From Vibrio porteresiae DSM 19223 (GTDB taxonomy: Bacteria; Pseudomonadota; Gammaproteobacteria; Enterobacterales; Vibrionaceae): 64,000 bases of DNA. The stretch covers positions 1,736,001 to 1,800,000 of the forward strand of contig NZ_AP024895.1 of NCBI RefSeq assembly GCF_024347055.1, read 5' to 3'. Both the position numbers and the translations under genes were made by a program. Each line of letters starts with the position of its first letter. The stretch's first letter is position 1. This document shows, one piece after another, positions 9,346 through 17,705 of this stretch. The notes beneath the pieces are model-generated. The model was not told the origin of the DNA. It made no database searches and saw only the letters and a program-made list of their open reading frames with translations.

Positions 9346-9615
9346 TTACTCTTTTGGCTTTTTGCCAACACCAAAGTTCTCTTTTGCCATAAGTGTGATA
9401 TTGCCAAAACCCAATTTTTTGAAATGGTTATCACGATAGTTACGTACGGCTTTACTATCAGATATTGCTTCGATTTGTTGCTCCATTTTAAGGTAAGCGG
9501 TTAAATCGATGCCCTCTTCAGCAGCAACTGCCTCATGAATATTACGAAATTTTTCGTAACTGAATGGCAGTGATTTTTCTTCGTCTTTGTACGTATAAAT
9601 AATGGTGCGTGACAT
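9346..9615 (-). CDS. DUF2960 family protein
   Basis: An 89-residue basic cytosolic protein starting M-S-R-T-I-I-Y-T-Y-K. I recall this sequence pattern (F-S-Y-E-K-F-R-N-I-H-E-A-V-A, Y-L-K-M-E-Q-Q-I-E-A) as DUF2960, conserved in Vibrio and Shewanella with no known role. The ATG at 9615 is preferred, with AGAGAAG upstream, over the longer frame to 9639. It begins 28 bases after the end of the mobB-moeA gene on the same strand and may be the last gene of that operon. Confidence 0.75.
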   Translation of the reverse strand: MSRTIIYTYKDEEKSLPFSYEKFRNIHEAVAAEEGIDLTAYLKMEQQIEAISDSKAVRNYRDNHFKKLGFGNITLMAKENFGVGKKPKE

Positions 9616-9642
9616 GCTACTTCTCTTGTCTTTCGTCAATGG

Positions 9643-11424
9643 CTAGATTCTGCCTTGAAGCGGGATGATTGTCACGCTTTCGCCGGATTTAATCCTATCG
9701 ATATGAGGACCAATTTCAATCAGGCAGTTGGCTTGCGACATGGAATGTAAAAGAGCAGAACCTTGATGGCCCGTCGTTTTCACGGTGAGTTGTCCATGCT
9801 CGTTAATTTGATAGATACCGCGAGTAAACTCGGTACGACCTTGTTTTGAGCGTAAATCCTCTTCTGCCATCGCCATGATTGAGAGCGGTTGCCAATCGTT
9901 GTCGCCTTGCATACGGGCAATCGCTGGCTGGACAAATTGAATGAACGAGACCATCGCCGCAACTGGGTTACCAGGTAAGCCAAAGATTGGGGTGTGATGA
10001 ATAGCGCCAAACGCCAGTGGGCGTCCGGGGCGCATGTTGATTTTCCACAGTTCAATATGCCCAAGCGATTGCATCACCTGTTTGACATAATCGGCATCTC
10101 CAACAGACACACCACCGGAGGTCAGAATCAAATCGGCGTTACCACTCATCTCTTCTAACGCTTGGCGAATAATCTCTGGATCGTCGGGTAAGATGCCCAT
10201 ATCGAGTACTTCACAGTTCTGGTGTTGCAGTAGACCACGTAAGCTGTAGCGGTTTGCATCATAAAGACCTGCATCTGACACATCTTCTCCTGGTTCGAAG
10301 ACTTCATCACCAGTTGAGAAAATGGCCACTTTTAAACGACGATAGACCGAAACACGGTTTACTCCTAACGAAGCGAGCATGCCTTGTTCTGGCGCATGAA
10401 TAGGTTGACCAGTCGTAAAGACCGTTTGCCCAATGGCAAGGTCTTCACCGGGATGACGGACGTTTTGTCCTTTGGTGATGTGTGCCTGAGGGAAAGAGAC
10501 GTAACCATCTTGTTCCTGTGCCTCCTCACGCATTATAACTGTGTCGACATCGGCAGGTAATGGTGCACCTGTCATGATTTTTACGGCTTGTCCGCTTTGT
10601 ATTGCACTAGAAAAAGCGTGACCCGCTAAGACTTGCCCAACGATTTGCCACCGCTGTGATGGTAGGTCGTCATAAGCAATCGCGTAACCGTCCATTGCTG
10701 AGTTACGAAAAGCGGGGACATTCATTGTTGACGTGACATTGTCACTTAAAATACGCTTTCCAGCGTCTTTTAAGTCAACGGTTTCACGATCAGTGAGCGG
10801 TTGTAAGGCACTGAGAATACGTTGCTTGGCCTCATCAACAGATAAGGTATTGGGATGCGCGAAACTGTCGCAGCTTGCACCTTCTTTTTTGCCCTCATGA
10901 CGATGGGGGTGATGAAACCCTTTGACATAATTAAGAACAAAAGCGGCTATGGCATCAATATCGTTGATATCGAGCTGAGGAAGCTTGGCATCACAAGGGG
11001 TATCAGCCGCAACGGCAATGATTTGTGCATCATTAGGGTAGAGCCAAGGTTTACCGGTCGGCTCTCGATGTAATTCAATTTTGGCAAAGGCAATATTTTT
11101 GCATCCTTCCACCAAAATCAGATCGAGCTCTTCTTGGTTAAACTGTGCAATCAGCTGTTCGAATTCAGGTTCACTTTCAGGGGTTTCGGTTATTTTGGCA
11201 TAACGCAGTCGCGATGCGATGAGCATTTGGCTTGCCCCCGCATGACGTAGCCGATAGCTATCTTTGCCGGGTTGGTCGATATCAAAATCGTGATGGGCAT
11301 GCTTGAGCACACCAATACGCAGTCCTGTTTGAGTCAGTTTCGGTAACAGCGCTTCAAGTAAGGTTGTTTTGCCGGTACCAGAGTAGGCTGCAAATCCCAA
11401 TAGCGGGACGTGAGATGAAATCAT
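9643..11424 (-). CDS. mobB-moeA: Bifunctional MobB GTPase / MoeA molybdopterin molybdotransferase
   Basis: A 593-residue fusion. Residues 1 to about 165 are MobB: the Walker A motif is G-T-G-K-T-T near residue 18, and D-L-I-L-V-E-G-C is a further nucleotide-binding segment. Residues from about 185 are a complete MoeA: D-A-G-K-R-I-L-S, the M-N-V-P-A-F-R-N-S-A-M-D-G-Y-A signature, then G-D-E-V, T-S-G-G-V-S-V-G-D-A-D and L-P-G-N-P-V-A. MoeA inserts molybdate into adenylylated molybdopterin; MobB aids the GMP-attachment step by MobA. The stop codon of the upstream mobA overlaps this start by four bases, so the two are translationally coupled. A perfect matS site lies inside the MoeA part. Confidence 0.92.
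   Translation of the reverse strand: MISSHVPLLGFAAYSGTGKTTLLEALLPKLTQTGLRIGVLKHAHHDFDIDQPGKDSYRLRHAGASQMLIASRLRYAKITETPESEPEFEQLIAQFNQEELDLILVEGCKNIAFAKIELHREPTGKPWLYPNDAQIIAVAADTPCDAKLPQLDINDIDAIAAFVLNYVKGFHHPHRHEGKKEGASCDSFAHPNTLSVDEAKQRILSALQPLTDRETVDLKDAGKRILSDNVTSTMNVPAFRNSAMDGYAIAYDDLPSQRWQIVGQVLAGHAFSSAIQSGQAVKIMTGAPLPADVDTVIMREEAQEQDGYVSFPQAHITKGQNVRHPGEDLAIGQTVFTTGQPIHAPEQGMLASLGVNRVSVYRRLKVAIFSTGDEVFEPGEDVSDAGLYDANRYSLRGLLQHQNCEVLDMGILPDDPEIIRQALEEMSGNADLILTSGGVSVGDADYVKQVMQSLGHIELWKINMRPGRPLAFGAIHHTPIFGLPGNPVAAMVSFIQFVQPAIARMQGDNDWQPLSIMAMAEEDLRSKQGRTEFTRGIYQINEHGQLTVKTTGHQGSALLHSMSQANCLIEIGPHIDRIKSGESVTIIPLQGRI
10733..10745. promoter_or_regulatory. matS site (MatP-binding)
   Basis: GTGACATTGTCAC, an exact match to the matS consensus GTGACRNYGTCAC, inside mobB-moeA. 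MatP, encoded at 44221-44670, binds such sites across the terminus macrodomain. Confidence 0.85.
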
Positions 11425-12008
11425 GGTTGTAATTCTCCAAAGTGAGCAAGCTCATCTGGCGTGTTTAAATTAAGAAAGCAGTCGGGAGAGTCTCTGAAAT
11501 CGACTTCAATGGTGCGGCACTCGCGAATAAACCACATTAGCTTACGCTCACCACGATTGAGATAATCGGTTAACGCAGGTAATAGGGAGCGATGCAAGAG
11601 CGTAAACACTGGCTGCTGACTCTCGCCATCATGAGCCACTAACAAATTGCAATCGGCAGTCACAGCATGGCAAAAGCGATCAACAAGATCGCCGTTGATC
11701 AAAGGGCTGTCGCAAGGAACAAAACCTACCCATTCTTTTTCACTATGGGTAAGGCCACTGTGCATACCCGCCAACGGGCCGGGATAATCACGATATAGGT
11801 CGGAAATCACGTGCGCATAAGCTTGGTATATCTCCAGGTTACGATTTGCATTGATCCATATATCTTGGGTTTGTGGCAAAAGCCTCGCTAAGACATGTTC
11901 AATCAGAGGCTTACCGTTCAGTTTGATAAGACCTTTATCGTTTCCACCCATACGACTGGCTTGTCCACCCGCAAGAATGATCCACTGGGTTTGGGAAGGA
12001 GAGAGCAT
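11421..12008 (-). CDS. mobA: Molybdenum cofactor guanylyltransferase MobA
   Basis: A 195-residue nucleotidyltransferase with the MobA start I-I-L-A-G-G-Q-A-S-R-M-G-G-x-D-K-G and the later V-P-C-D-S-P-L-I metal-binding Asp. It transfers GMP from GTP to molybdopterin to make the bis-MGD cofactor of enzymes such as nitrate and formate dehydrogenases. The ATG at 12008 puts the glycine-rich loop at the usual distance from the N-terminus; a GTG at 12017 is in frame. Its last bases overlap the mobB-moeA start. Confidence 0.92.
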   Translation of the reverse strand: MLSPSQTQWIILAGGQASRMGGNDKGLIKLNGKPLIEHVLARLLPQTQDIWINANRNLEIYQAYAHVISDLYRDYPGPLAGMHSGLTHSEKEWVGFVPCDSPLINGDLVDRFCHAVTADCNLLVAHDGESQQPVFTLLHRSLLPALTDYLNRGERKLMWFIRECRTIEVDFRDSPDCFLNLNTPDELAHFGELQP

Positions 12009-12454
12009 GAGACACAACCCTATTTACATAAGTGCAAATCAACTGTTTGCAATGAAAGATATCCCAATAGGTTACTACGAATAGTGCAGCGAAGAAATGT
12101 TCTCCGTTACTGCTGGCTATTTGGTTAACGCTTGGGTAAGACACTGTTTTCACACAGACTACGTGAAGGAAACCAGCCGCATATTGAGCTAAATCAGGGT
12201 ATCCGTTATTGGTAAGAAATTTAAGATAAAACTATATAGGACAAAGAGTTACACCAAAGAGGTATGGCTAGTTTAGTGGTTGCTGTTAGACTTTAACAGC
12301 GAAGATAACACTAGCCCTACACCATTATTCATATAAAACTCAGTTATCTCAGCAATGTTTTTACCCTGCGCACAGTTTCTATGCATGGTATTAACAATTA
12401 CGTCAACTGGCCTCTACCTTTAATTCGATATTCGTATCTTGCGATGAGATTGAT
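12009..12454. other. Intergenic region with a two-part inverted repeat
   Basis: About 446 bases between divergent mobA and the NtrC-type regulator gene; both promoters should be here. No ORF of note. At 12266-12316 a symmetric element occurs: outer arms GGCTAGT (12266) and ACTAGCC (12310), inner arms GCTGTTA (12282) and TAACAGC (12294). No T-run follows, so it is not an obvious terminator. Confidence 0.5.
12266..12316. repeat. Nested inverted repeat, unknown role
   Basis: Two concentric perfect 7-bp inverted pairs (GGCTAGT/ACTAGCC and GCTGTTA/TAACAGC) span 51 bases about 140 bases before the regulator start. It may be an operator or a leader hairpin. Confidence 0.5.
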
Positions 12455-13915
12455 ATGAGCTTAGGAACTGAGACCAAACATTTACCTCTATACCACGCTT
12501 TCTCTGTACTGGTTATTCACGGTGAATCAGATGAGCTTGGTGGGTTACTGAAAACGTTGGACACCTGGTTTACTACTGTTGATTGTGTAGAAACCTGTTT
12601 GGAAGCCAAAAAGAAATCACATCAAAACCACTATGACTTGGTTTTGGTTGACGTTGGCTTATTCACTGAAGAACCTTTGTTATTGGAAGAGCTATCGCAA
12701 TGGTATCAAAACCGTTCTGATGTGCTTCTTCTTGTGCACAAAAATCAACTTGATATTGCCGTTAGCGCATTTCGTCATGCACTGTTTGATTTTGTACTAA
12801 ACCCAGTGCACCCCGAGCAGATGGCCTATACGGTGAAACGCTTTATGGATAAGAGAATCAAAGAGCGGCGTCTTTGCGCGTTGCAACGTGATTTTTCAAG
12901 ACACAGTTCTACCCAAATGATTGGCCAATCGGAAAAGACGAAGGCCTTGCGTCAGCAAATCAGCCAATATGCGCCGTCAAAAGCCAGCGTGATGATTGAA
13001 GGGCAACCGGGAACGGGCAAAGAGCTGATTGCTCGGGAACTGCATGAACTGAGCCATCGAATTGGTCCTTTTGTTCCATTTAGTTGTACTAAGTCATCTC
13101 CGGAAACCATTGAGAAAGATCTCTTTGGTGAAGTCCTAACGCTGGAAAATGGCGCTCGCAAATTCAATGAAGGGGTGCTTAAGGTCGCCAATGGGGGCAC
13201 TATTTATCTTGATGAAATTGCCCATTTGCCAATGCGCATTCAAGAACTGTTATTGAATATGCTCGAAGAGCGCACGATTAAACCGGTTGGTGCAAAATAC
13301 GAGTTTCCAATTGATGTGCGGGTGATTGCGGCAACCAATCAAAACTTGAATGTCTTAGTGCAGCAAGGAAAATTTCGTAGCGATCTTCTCTACCGTTTGA
13401 GTGTGCTTAAAATCGAAGTAGCACCGTTGAAAGAGCGTAAAACCGATTTAAAAGAGTTGGTTCCTTTCTTAGCCAATCGTCTTTGTCATGACTTGTGTCT
13501 GCCGTTACCCCGTTGGACCGATGAAGATATAGCCATTATTCGTGACTACGAATGGCCCGGTAATGTGCGCGAGCTTCGCAACCTAATCGAAAACTGTATT
13601 TTGCTAGGTAAATCGCCTTCTGAATATTGGCGTAATCGCAATCATATTAATAACGGCCTACCGATCACGGTGACTGTCGCCCACGGGAATCAAATTCCTT
13701 TTTACGATGAAAAGCCCATTCCGGTGAAAGAGGAAGGGTATCCCGACACGTGGACGCTACGTAAAGTTGAGCGTTCTCATATTGAACAAGTTGTCCTGTT
13801 TCATGACGGCAATAAATCGGCAGCGGCAAGAGCGTTAGCCGTTTCACGTAAAACCCTCGAACGCAAATACAAAGAGTGGGAAAACAACGACGACGACAAC
13901 AGTTATGTCGAGTAA
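12455..13915 (+). CDS. NtrC-type response regulator lacking the GAFTGA loop
   Basis: A 486-residue protein with three domains. Residues 15-135 resemble a receiver: the phospho-acceptor would be D66 in L-V-L-V-D-V-G, but the conserved Lys near the end is replaced (V-L-N-P-V). The AAA+ domain starts near residue 155, with Walker A G-Q-P-G-T-G-K at 183-189, Walker B G-G-T-I-Y-L-D-E-I, and an R-S-D-L-L-Y-R-L arginine-finger segment. The loop that contacts sigma-54 is missing: D-L-F-G-E is followed by V-L-T-L-E-N-G-A-R-K where G-A-F-T-G-A should stand. A Fis-type helix-turn-helix ends the protein (N-K-S-A-A-A-R-A-L-A-V-S-R-K-T-L-E-R). V. cholerae VpsR is built in a similar way and works with sigma-70 polymerase; I infer this is a VpsR-like or related regulator. 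Confidence 0.8.
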   Translation: MSLGTETKHLPLYHAFSVLVIHGESDELGGLLKTLDTWFTTVDCVETCLEAKKKSHQNHYDLVLVDVGLFTEEPLLLEELSQWYQNRSDVLLLVHKNQLDIAVSAFRHALFDFVLNPVHPEQMAYTVKRFMDKRIKERRLCALQRDFSRHSSTQMIGQSEKTKALRQQISQYAPSKASVMIEGQPGTGKELIARELHELSHRIGPFVPFSCTKSSPETIEKDLFGEVLTLENGARKFNEGVLKVANGGTIYLDEIAHLPMRIQELLLNMLEERTIKPVGAKYEFPIDVRVIAATNQNLNVLVQQGKFRSDLLYRLSVLKIEVAPLKERKTDLKELVPFLANRLCHDLCLPLPRWTDEDIAIIRDYEWPGNVRELRNLIENCILLGKSPSEYWRNRNHINNGLPITVTVAHGNQIPFYDEKPIPVKEEGYPDTWTLRKVERSHIEQVVLFHDGNKSAAARALAVSRKTLERKYKEWENNDDDNSYVE

Positions 13916-14214
13916 TGTCTTTCCGAAGAGGCTTTCATGGATGATTGCCTTAACTTTGTGCGCCCCAATATGAATCAAAATACTCATTTTGGTGCAACAT
14001 TTACTTGCACTCTCTTCTGTAAATAATCCAACATTGTCTTTTTATTAAATTAAATCATTATGTTATGAAATTTCTTCCTAAACATAATCATTTGATTTTT
14101 TAGGTATGTATTTTGCTTAAGACAATAAAAAATAAATAAATCACCATTTTGGTGAGTTGATAATTCTAAGTGGCACAGGATTGGTGCGCACGAAACTGAT
14201 GGAGTAAAACGAGA
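13916..14214. promoter_or_regulatory. amtB upstream region with NtrC-like sites
   Basis: AT-rich leader of about 300 bases. It contains a near-palindrome CACCATTTTGGTG at 14142-14154 and a half-site CATTTTGGTGCA at 13985-13996. Both resemble the NtrC consensus GCACC-N5-GGTGC. A weak sigma-54-like element (TGGCAC at 14171) lies downstream but lacks the -12 GC. This suggests nitrogen control of amtB. Confidence 0.5.
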
Positions 14215-15435
14215 ATGACTCAAACCATTAACCAGATCCAAGGAGCGGTTCAGACGCTGACCCAAAGCTCTGATACTTTATTCTTGCTGCTAGGTGCCAT
14301 CATGGTATTTCTAATGCACGCAGGTTTTGCATTTTTGGAAGTTGGCACAGTACGTCGTAAAAACCAAGTCAACGCGTTAGTCAAAATACTGGCCGACTTT
14401 GGCATTTCAACCATCGCCTATTTTTTTATCGGTTATTGGGTTGCGTATGGGCATCATTTCTTTGGTAATGCCAGTGAATTGGCGCAAGGTAATGGCTATG
14501 AGTTAGTCAAATTCTTCTTCCTATTAACCTTTGCTGCTGCCATTCCCGCGATTGTGTCTGGTGGTATTGCTGAACGCGCGCGCTTTTACCCGATTCTGCT
14601 AGCAACCTTTTTCACCGTTGGGGTTGTTTATCCATTCTTCGAAGGGGTAATTTGGAATGGTAACTTTGGTTTGCAAGATTGGTTTGCTCAAACCTTTGGC
14701 GCGCCTTTTCACGACTTTGCGGGCTCGGTGGTCGTACATGCCGTCGGCGGTTGGATCGCATTGGTCGCGGTACTTTTCCTTGGTATGCGTAAAGGTCGTA
14801 TTCGTGCCGGTAAACACACCAACTTTGCTCCGTCCAATATTCCATTCTTAGCGCTAGGTGCTTGGATTTTATGTGTTGGATGGTTTGGCTTTAACGTCAT
14901 GTCGGCACAAACCCTAAATGGTATTAGTGGCTTAGTTGCAATGAACTCTCTGATGGCGATGGCCGGTGGAATTTTGGCTGCGCTGGTGGTTGGTAAAAAT
15001 GACCCTGGGTTTATTCATAATGGCCCGTTAGCTGGGCTAGTTGCTGTCTGTGCGGGCTCTGACCTAATGCATCCACTGGGTGCTTTGGTTACTGGTTTAG
15101 TTGCCGGTGCTTTATTTGTATGGCTATTTACGCAATTACAAAACAAAACTCGTATCGATGACGTATTGGGTGTTTGGCCATTGCATGGGGTTTGCGGAGC
15201 ATGGGGCGGTATCGCTGCCGGGATCTTTGGTCAAATCGGGCTAGGCGGTATTGGTGGTGTTAGCCTTGCCGTTCAGATATTAGGAACGCTAGCAGGCATT
15301 GCCGTCGCGGTTGTCGGTTCATTTATTGTTTACGGTACACTCCATAAAGTGATGGGGCTACGACTTTCTGAAGAAGAAGAGTTTAATGGCGCAGACCTTG
15401 CCATTCACCGGATCTCTTCAACCAGCGAAGACTAA
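14215..15435 (+). CDS. amtB: Ammonium transporter AmtB
   Basis: A 406-residue inner-membrane channel with eleven hydrophobic segments. Family signatures are seen: F-L-M-H-A-G-F-A-F-L-E-V-G near residue 34, F-A-A-A-I-P-A-I-V-S-G-G-I-A-E-R, the twin pore histidines (H in S-V-V-V-H-A-V-G-G-W and in P-L-H-G-V-C-G-A-W-G-G). It conducts NH3/NH4+ into the cell and is normally gated by the PII protein GlnK. No glnK gene is next to it here. The protein lacks an obvious cleaved signal peptide. A terminator follows. The upstream NtrC-like sites suggest induction under nitrogen limitation. Confidence 0.94.
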   Translation: MTQTINQIQGAVQTLTQSSDTLFLLLGAIMVFLMHAGFAFLEVGTVRRKNQVNALVKILADFGISTIAYFFIGYWVAYGHHFFGNASELAQGNGYELVKFFFLLTFAAAIPAIVSGGIAERARFYPILLATFFTVGVVYPFFEGVIWNGNFGLQDWFAQTFGAPFHDFAGSVVVHAVGGWIALVAVLFLGMRKGRIRAGKHTNFAPSNIPFLALGAWILCVGWFGFNVMSAQTLNGISGLVAMNSLMAMAGGILAALVVGKNDPGFIHNGPLAGLVAVCAGSDLMHPLGALVTGLVAGALFVWLFTQLQNKTRIDDVLGVWPLHGVCGAWGGIAAGIFGQIGLGGIGGVSLAVQILGTLAGIAVAVVGSFIVYGTLHKVMGLRLSEEEEFNGADLAIHRISSTSED

Positions 15436-15493
15436 CTAGTAACAGTCATTAGCTTGCTAATGAAACACAAGAATAGAGATAAAATGACAATTG

Positions 15494-15525
15494 GGTCGAG
15501 AGGGCTTTGCTCACTCGGCCTTTTT
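15494..15525 (+). terminator. Rho-independent terminator after amtB
   Basis: GGTCGAGAGGGC (15494) pairs imperfectly with GCTCACTCGGCC (15509) around a short loop, followed by five T residues. Confidence 0.7.
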
Positions 15526-15683
15526 GTTTCCTGAATTACCTTTTACTTTGCGCGAATAAGGCGATGCCTTTCTCATAATCTCGCAAAAGCTTGGTTTCGC
15601 TATACTATGGTCTAACGCGTAGCACTACAGCTATGGTGGCACAAGTGTTAAGCTGTGAGTAAACCATAGGAAAGGTAAGTGTC

Positions 15684-16406
15684 ATGAAATTTCCATATCG
15701 TAATATTGTGGTACTAACAGGGGCGGGGATTTCTGCAGAATCAGGCATTCAAACTTTTCGTAGTGAAGATGGTCTGTGGGAAAATCATCGTATCGAAGAT
15801 GTCGCCACGCCGGAAGGGTTTCACCGTGACCCCGATTTAGTTCAAGAATTTTATAATCAACGCCGTCGCGACCTTCTCTCTGAATACATCCGCCCTAACG
15901 CTGCACACGTTGCTCTAGGACGTCTTGAATCACAATTGGATGGCAGAGTTACGGTTATCACCCAAAACATCGATAACCTGCACGAGCGGGGCGGAAGCAA
16001 GAACATCATTCATATGCATGGTGAGCTGCTCAAAGCTCGTTGTGTTGAATCTGAACAGGTCATAGAGCAATTAACGGATCTCCACACGGGCGACATGTGC
16101 CATTGCTGTCAAATTCCTTCGCAAATGCGTCCTCATATCGTCTGGTTTGGTGAAATGCCGCTACGCATGGGTGAGATTTATCAAGCATTACAAGAAGCTG
16201 ACCTGTTTATCTCTATTGGTACATCTGGTGTGGTGTATCCAGCTGCTGGATTTGTCCACGATGCCAAAATGTATGGCGCACATACTATAGAGTTGAACCT
16301 AGAACCGAGTGCAGTTCAAAGTGAGTTTGCTGAAAAACGCTACGGTAAGGCGAGTGTTGAAGTGCCAAAATTGGTGGAAGAGTTGCTCACGTTACAAGAT
16401 GAATAA
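15684..16406 (+). CDS. cobB: NAD-dependent protein deacylase, sirtuin CobB
   Basis: A 240-residue class III sirtuin. NAD-binding G-A-G-I-S-A-E-S-G-I-x-T-F-R begins at about residue 12; T-Q-N-I-D-N-L-H and the catalytic H-M-H-G-E follow. A Cys cluster (R-C-V-E-S, then M-C-H-C-C) marks the zinc module, and a G-T-S-G-V-V-Y-P-A-A-G segment completes the Rossmann fold. It removes acetyl, and possibly succinyl, groups from lysine with NAD consumption, and activates acetyl-CoA synthetase in relatives. The ATG at 15684 has AGGTAAG upstream. It is monocistronic, with a convergent terminator at its end. Confidence 0.94.
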   Translation: MKFPYRNIVVLTGAGISAESGIQTFRSEDGLWENHRIEDVATPEGFHRDPDLVQEFYNQRRRDLLSEYIRPNAAHVALGRLESQLDGRVTVITQNIDNLHERGGSKNIIHMHGELLKARCVESEQVIEQLTDLHTGDMCHCCQIPSQMRPHIVWFGEMPLRMGEIYQALQEADLFISIGTSGVVYPAAGFVHDAKMYGAHTIELNLEPSAVQSEFAEKRYGKASVEVPKLVEELLTLQDE

Positions 16407-16444
16407 GCGGTCGTTATTTCAAATAAAAAATAAGGAATAAAGAA

Positions 16445-16472
16445 AAAGCCACTTCAGTTTTGAAGTGGCTTT
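16445..16472. terminator. Bidirectional terminator between cobB and potD
   Basis: A perfect 11-bp stem, AAAGCCACTTC (16445) and GAAGTGGCTTT (16462), with a 6-base loop AGTTTT. A-rich sequence lies on the left side, giving a T-run for minus-strand transcripts. Confidence 0.85.
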
Positions 16473-16495
16473 GTGATTCTAAGAGAACGCTTTAC

Positions 16496-17533
16496 TTATT
16501 TCTCTACTTTCAGTTTTTGGAAGAGATCTTCGTATAGCTCCGCTTTATCGCCGACATCATCTTGCCATACACCGTTATCCATCACGTCTTGTGGTGGGAA
16601 GATGTTGGTATCTTCAGAGAAAGATTTTGGCAGGTATTTATAAGCGGTTTTCACTGGAGTTGGGTAACCAATCTCTTTCGCAATTTTCGCGGCATTTTCT
16701 GGGCGTAGCAAGAAGTCGATCATCTTGTGGGCCGCTTCAATGTGTTTTGCGCCAGTTGGAATCGCTAAGCTATCCATCCAGAAAATCGCCCCTTTCTTCG
16801 GCCATGCAATTTCCACAGGTGCACCTTCTTGACGCGCCATGTAAGCAGAACCGTTCCAAAGCATACCTAAGCTTACTTCACCAGCGATATAAGGGTTTGC
16901 AGGGAAGTCTGAGTTAAATACCAATACGTTAGGCATCAGTTTCTTTAGCTCTTCGTAAGCAGCATTGATCTCTTTAGGATCTTGCGTATTAGGCGAGTAA
17001 CCTAATTTGCTCAATGCAATGTGGAATACTTCACGCGCATCATCCATTAGCAACAATTGGCCTTTGAACTTAGGATCCCATAGGTCTCCCCAGCTAGTGA
17101 ATTTATTCTTGTCGTAAAAGTCTTTATTTACGCCGATACCTGTCGCACCCCAAATATAAGGAATTGAATATTTGTTGGCTGGATCGAAAGGTTTATTTAG
17201 ATAATTTGGATCAAGGTCTTTGAAATGACTTAGTTTGGAATGGTCAATTTCACGTAGCATTCCTTCTTTACGCATCTTTGATACGAAGTAGGTTGAAGGA
17301 ACGACGATGTCATAACCTGTACCTTGGGTTTTCAATTTCGCATACATGGTCTCGTTAGACTCGTATGTGGAATAGATAACCTTAATGCCGGTCTCTTTGG
17401 TGAAGTCTTGAAGAACTTCTTGAGGAATATATTCTGACCAGTTGTAGAAGTACAACTCGTTATCGTCAGCCATCGCGTTTCCGCTAAACAAAGCCACTGC
17501 GCAAAGTGCGCTCGCATACAATTTAGTTTTCAT
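16496..17533 (-). CDS. potD: Spermidine/putrescine-binding periplasmic protein PotD, second copy
   Basis: A 345-residue type 1 extracellular solute-binding protein. A signal peptide (M-K-T-K-L-Y then a hydrophobic core) ends at N-A-M-A|D. The mature part begins N-E-L-Y-F-Y-N-W-S-E-Y-I-P, and polyamine-site features W-N-G-S-A-Y and Y-x-V-P-S-T-Y-F resemble PotD. It is a close paralog of the protein encoded just upstream (17706-18734), from which a strong terminator separates it, so it may have its own promoter or depend on read-through. In V. cholerae the homologous pair is called PotD1 and PotD2, and PotD1 affects spermidine uptake and biofilm. The ATG at 17533 has GGAAAAG ahead. Confidence 0.9.
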   Translation of the reverse strand: MKTKLYASALCAVALFSGNAMADDNELYFYNWSEYIPQEVLQDFTKETGIKVIYSTYESNETMYAKLKTQGTGYDIVVPSTYFVSKMRKEGMLREIDHSKLSHFKDLDPNYLNKPFDPANKYSIPYIWGATGIGVNKDFYDKNKFTSWGDLWDPKFKGQLLLMDDAREVFHIALSKLGYSPNTQDPKEINAAYEELKKLMPNVLVFNSDFPANPYIAGEVSLGMLWNGSAYMARQEGAPVEIAWPKKGAIFWMDSLAIPTGAKHIEAAHKMIDFLLRPENAAKIAKEIGYPTPVKTAYKYLPKSFSEDTNIFPPQDVMDNGVWQDDVGDKAELYEDLFQKLKVEK

Positions 17534-17664
17534 TACTTTTCCATGTTTTGATGCAAGAAACTCACTTGGAGTATTTGTACCGAACATCGCAATTTAGAAT
17601 TGAAAATTACGGTGATGAGTATTACGAAATGCAATAAGGCGAGGAGTATAACAATAAAAAAAAA

Positions 17665-17688
17665 AATAGGCAGCTTTTGCTGCCTATT
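17665..17688 (-). terminator. Rho-independent terminator between the two potD genes
   Basis: Perfect 10-bp stem AATAGGCAGC / GCTGCCTATT with a TTTT loop. In the minus direction it is followed by ten T residues, so it should end the potABCD transcript after the first potD. Confidence 0.88.
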
Positions 17689-17705
17689 TTATTGAAACTA
17701 TTGAA

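Noticed and set aside
14171..14187. Sigma-54 promoter for amtB (TGGCAC-N-GGTGC)
   Set aside because: The -24 part fits but the -12 GC is missing at the right spacing; kept only as a weak note.
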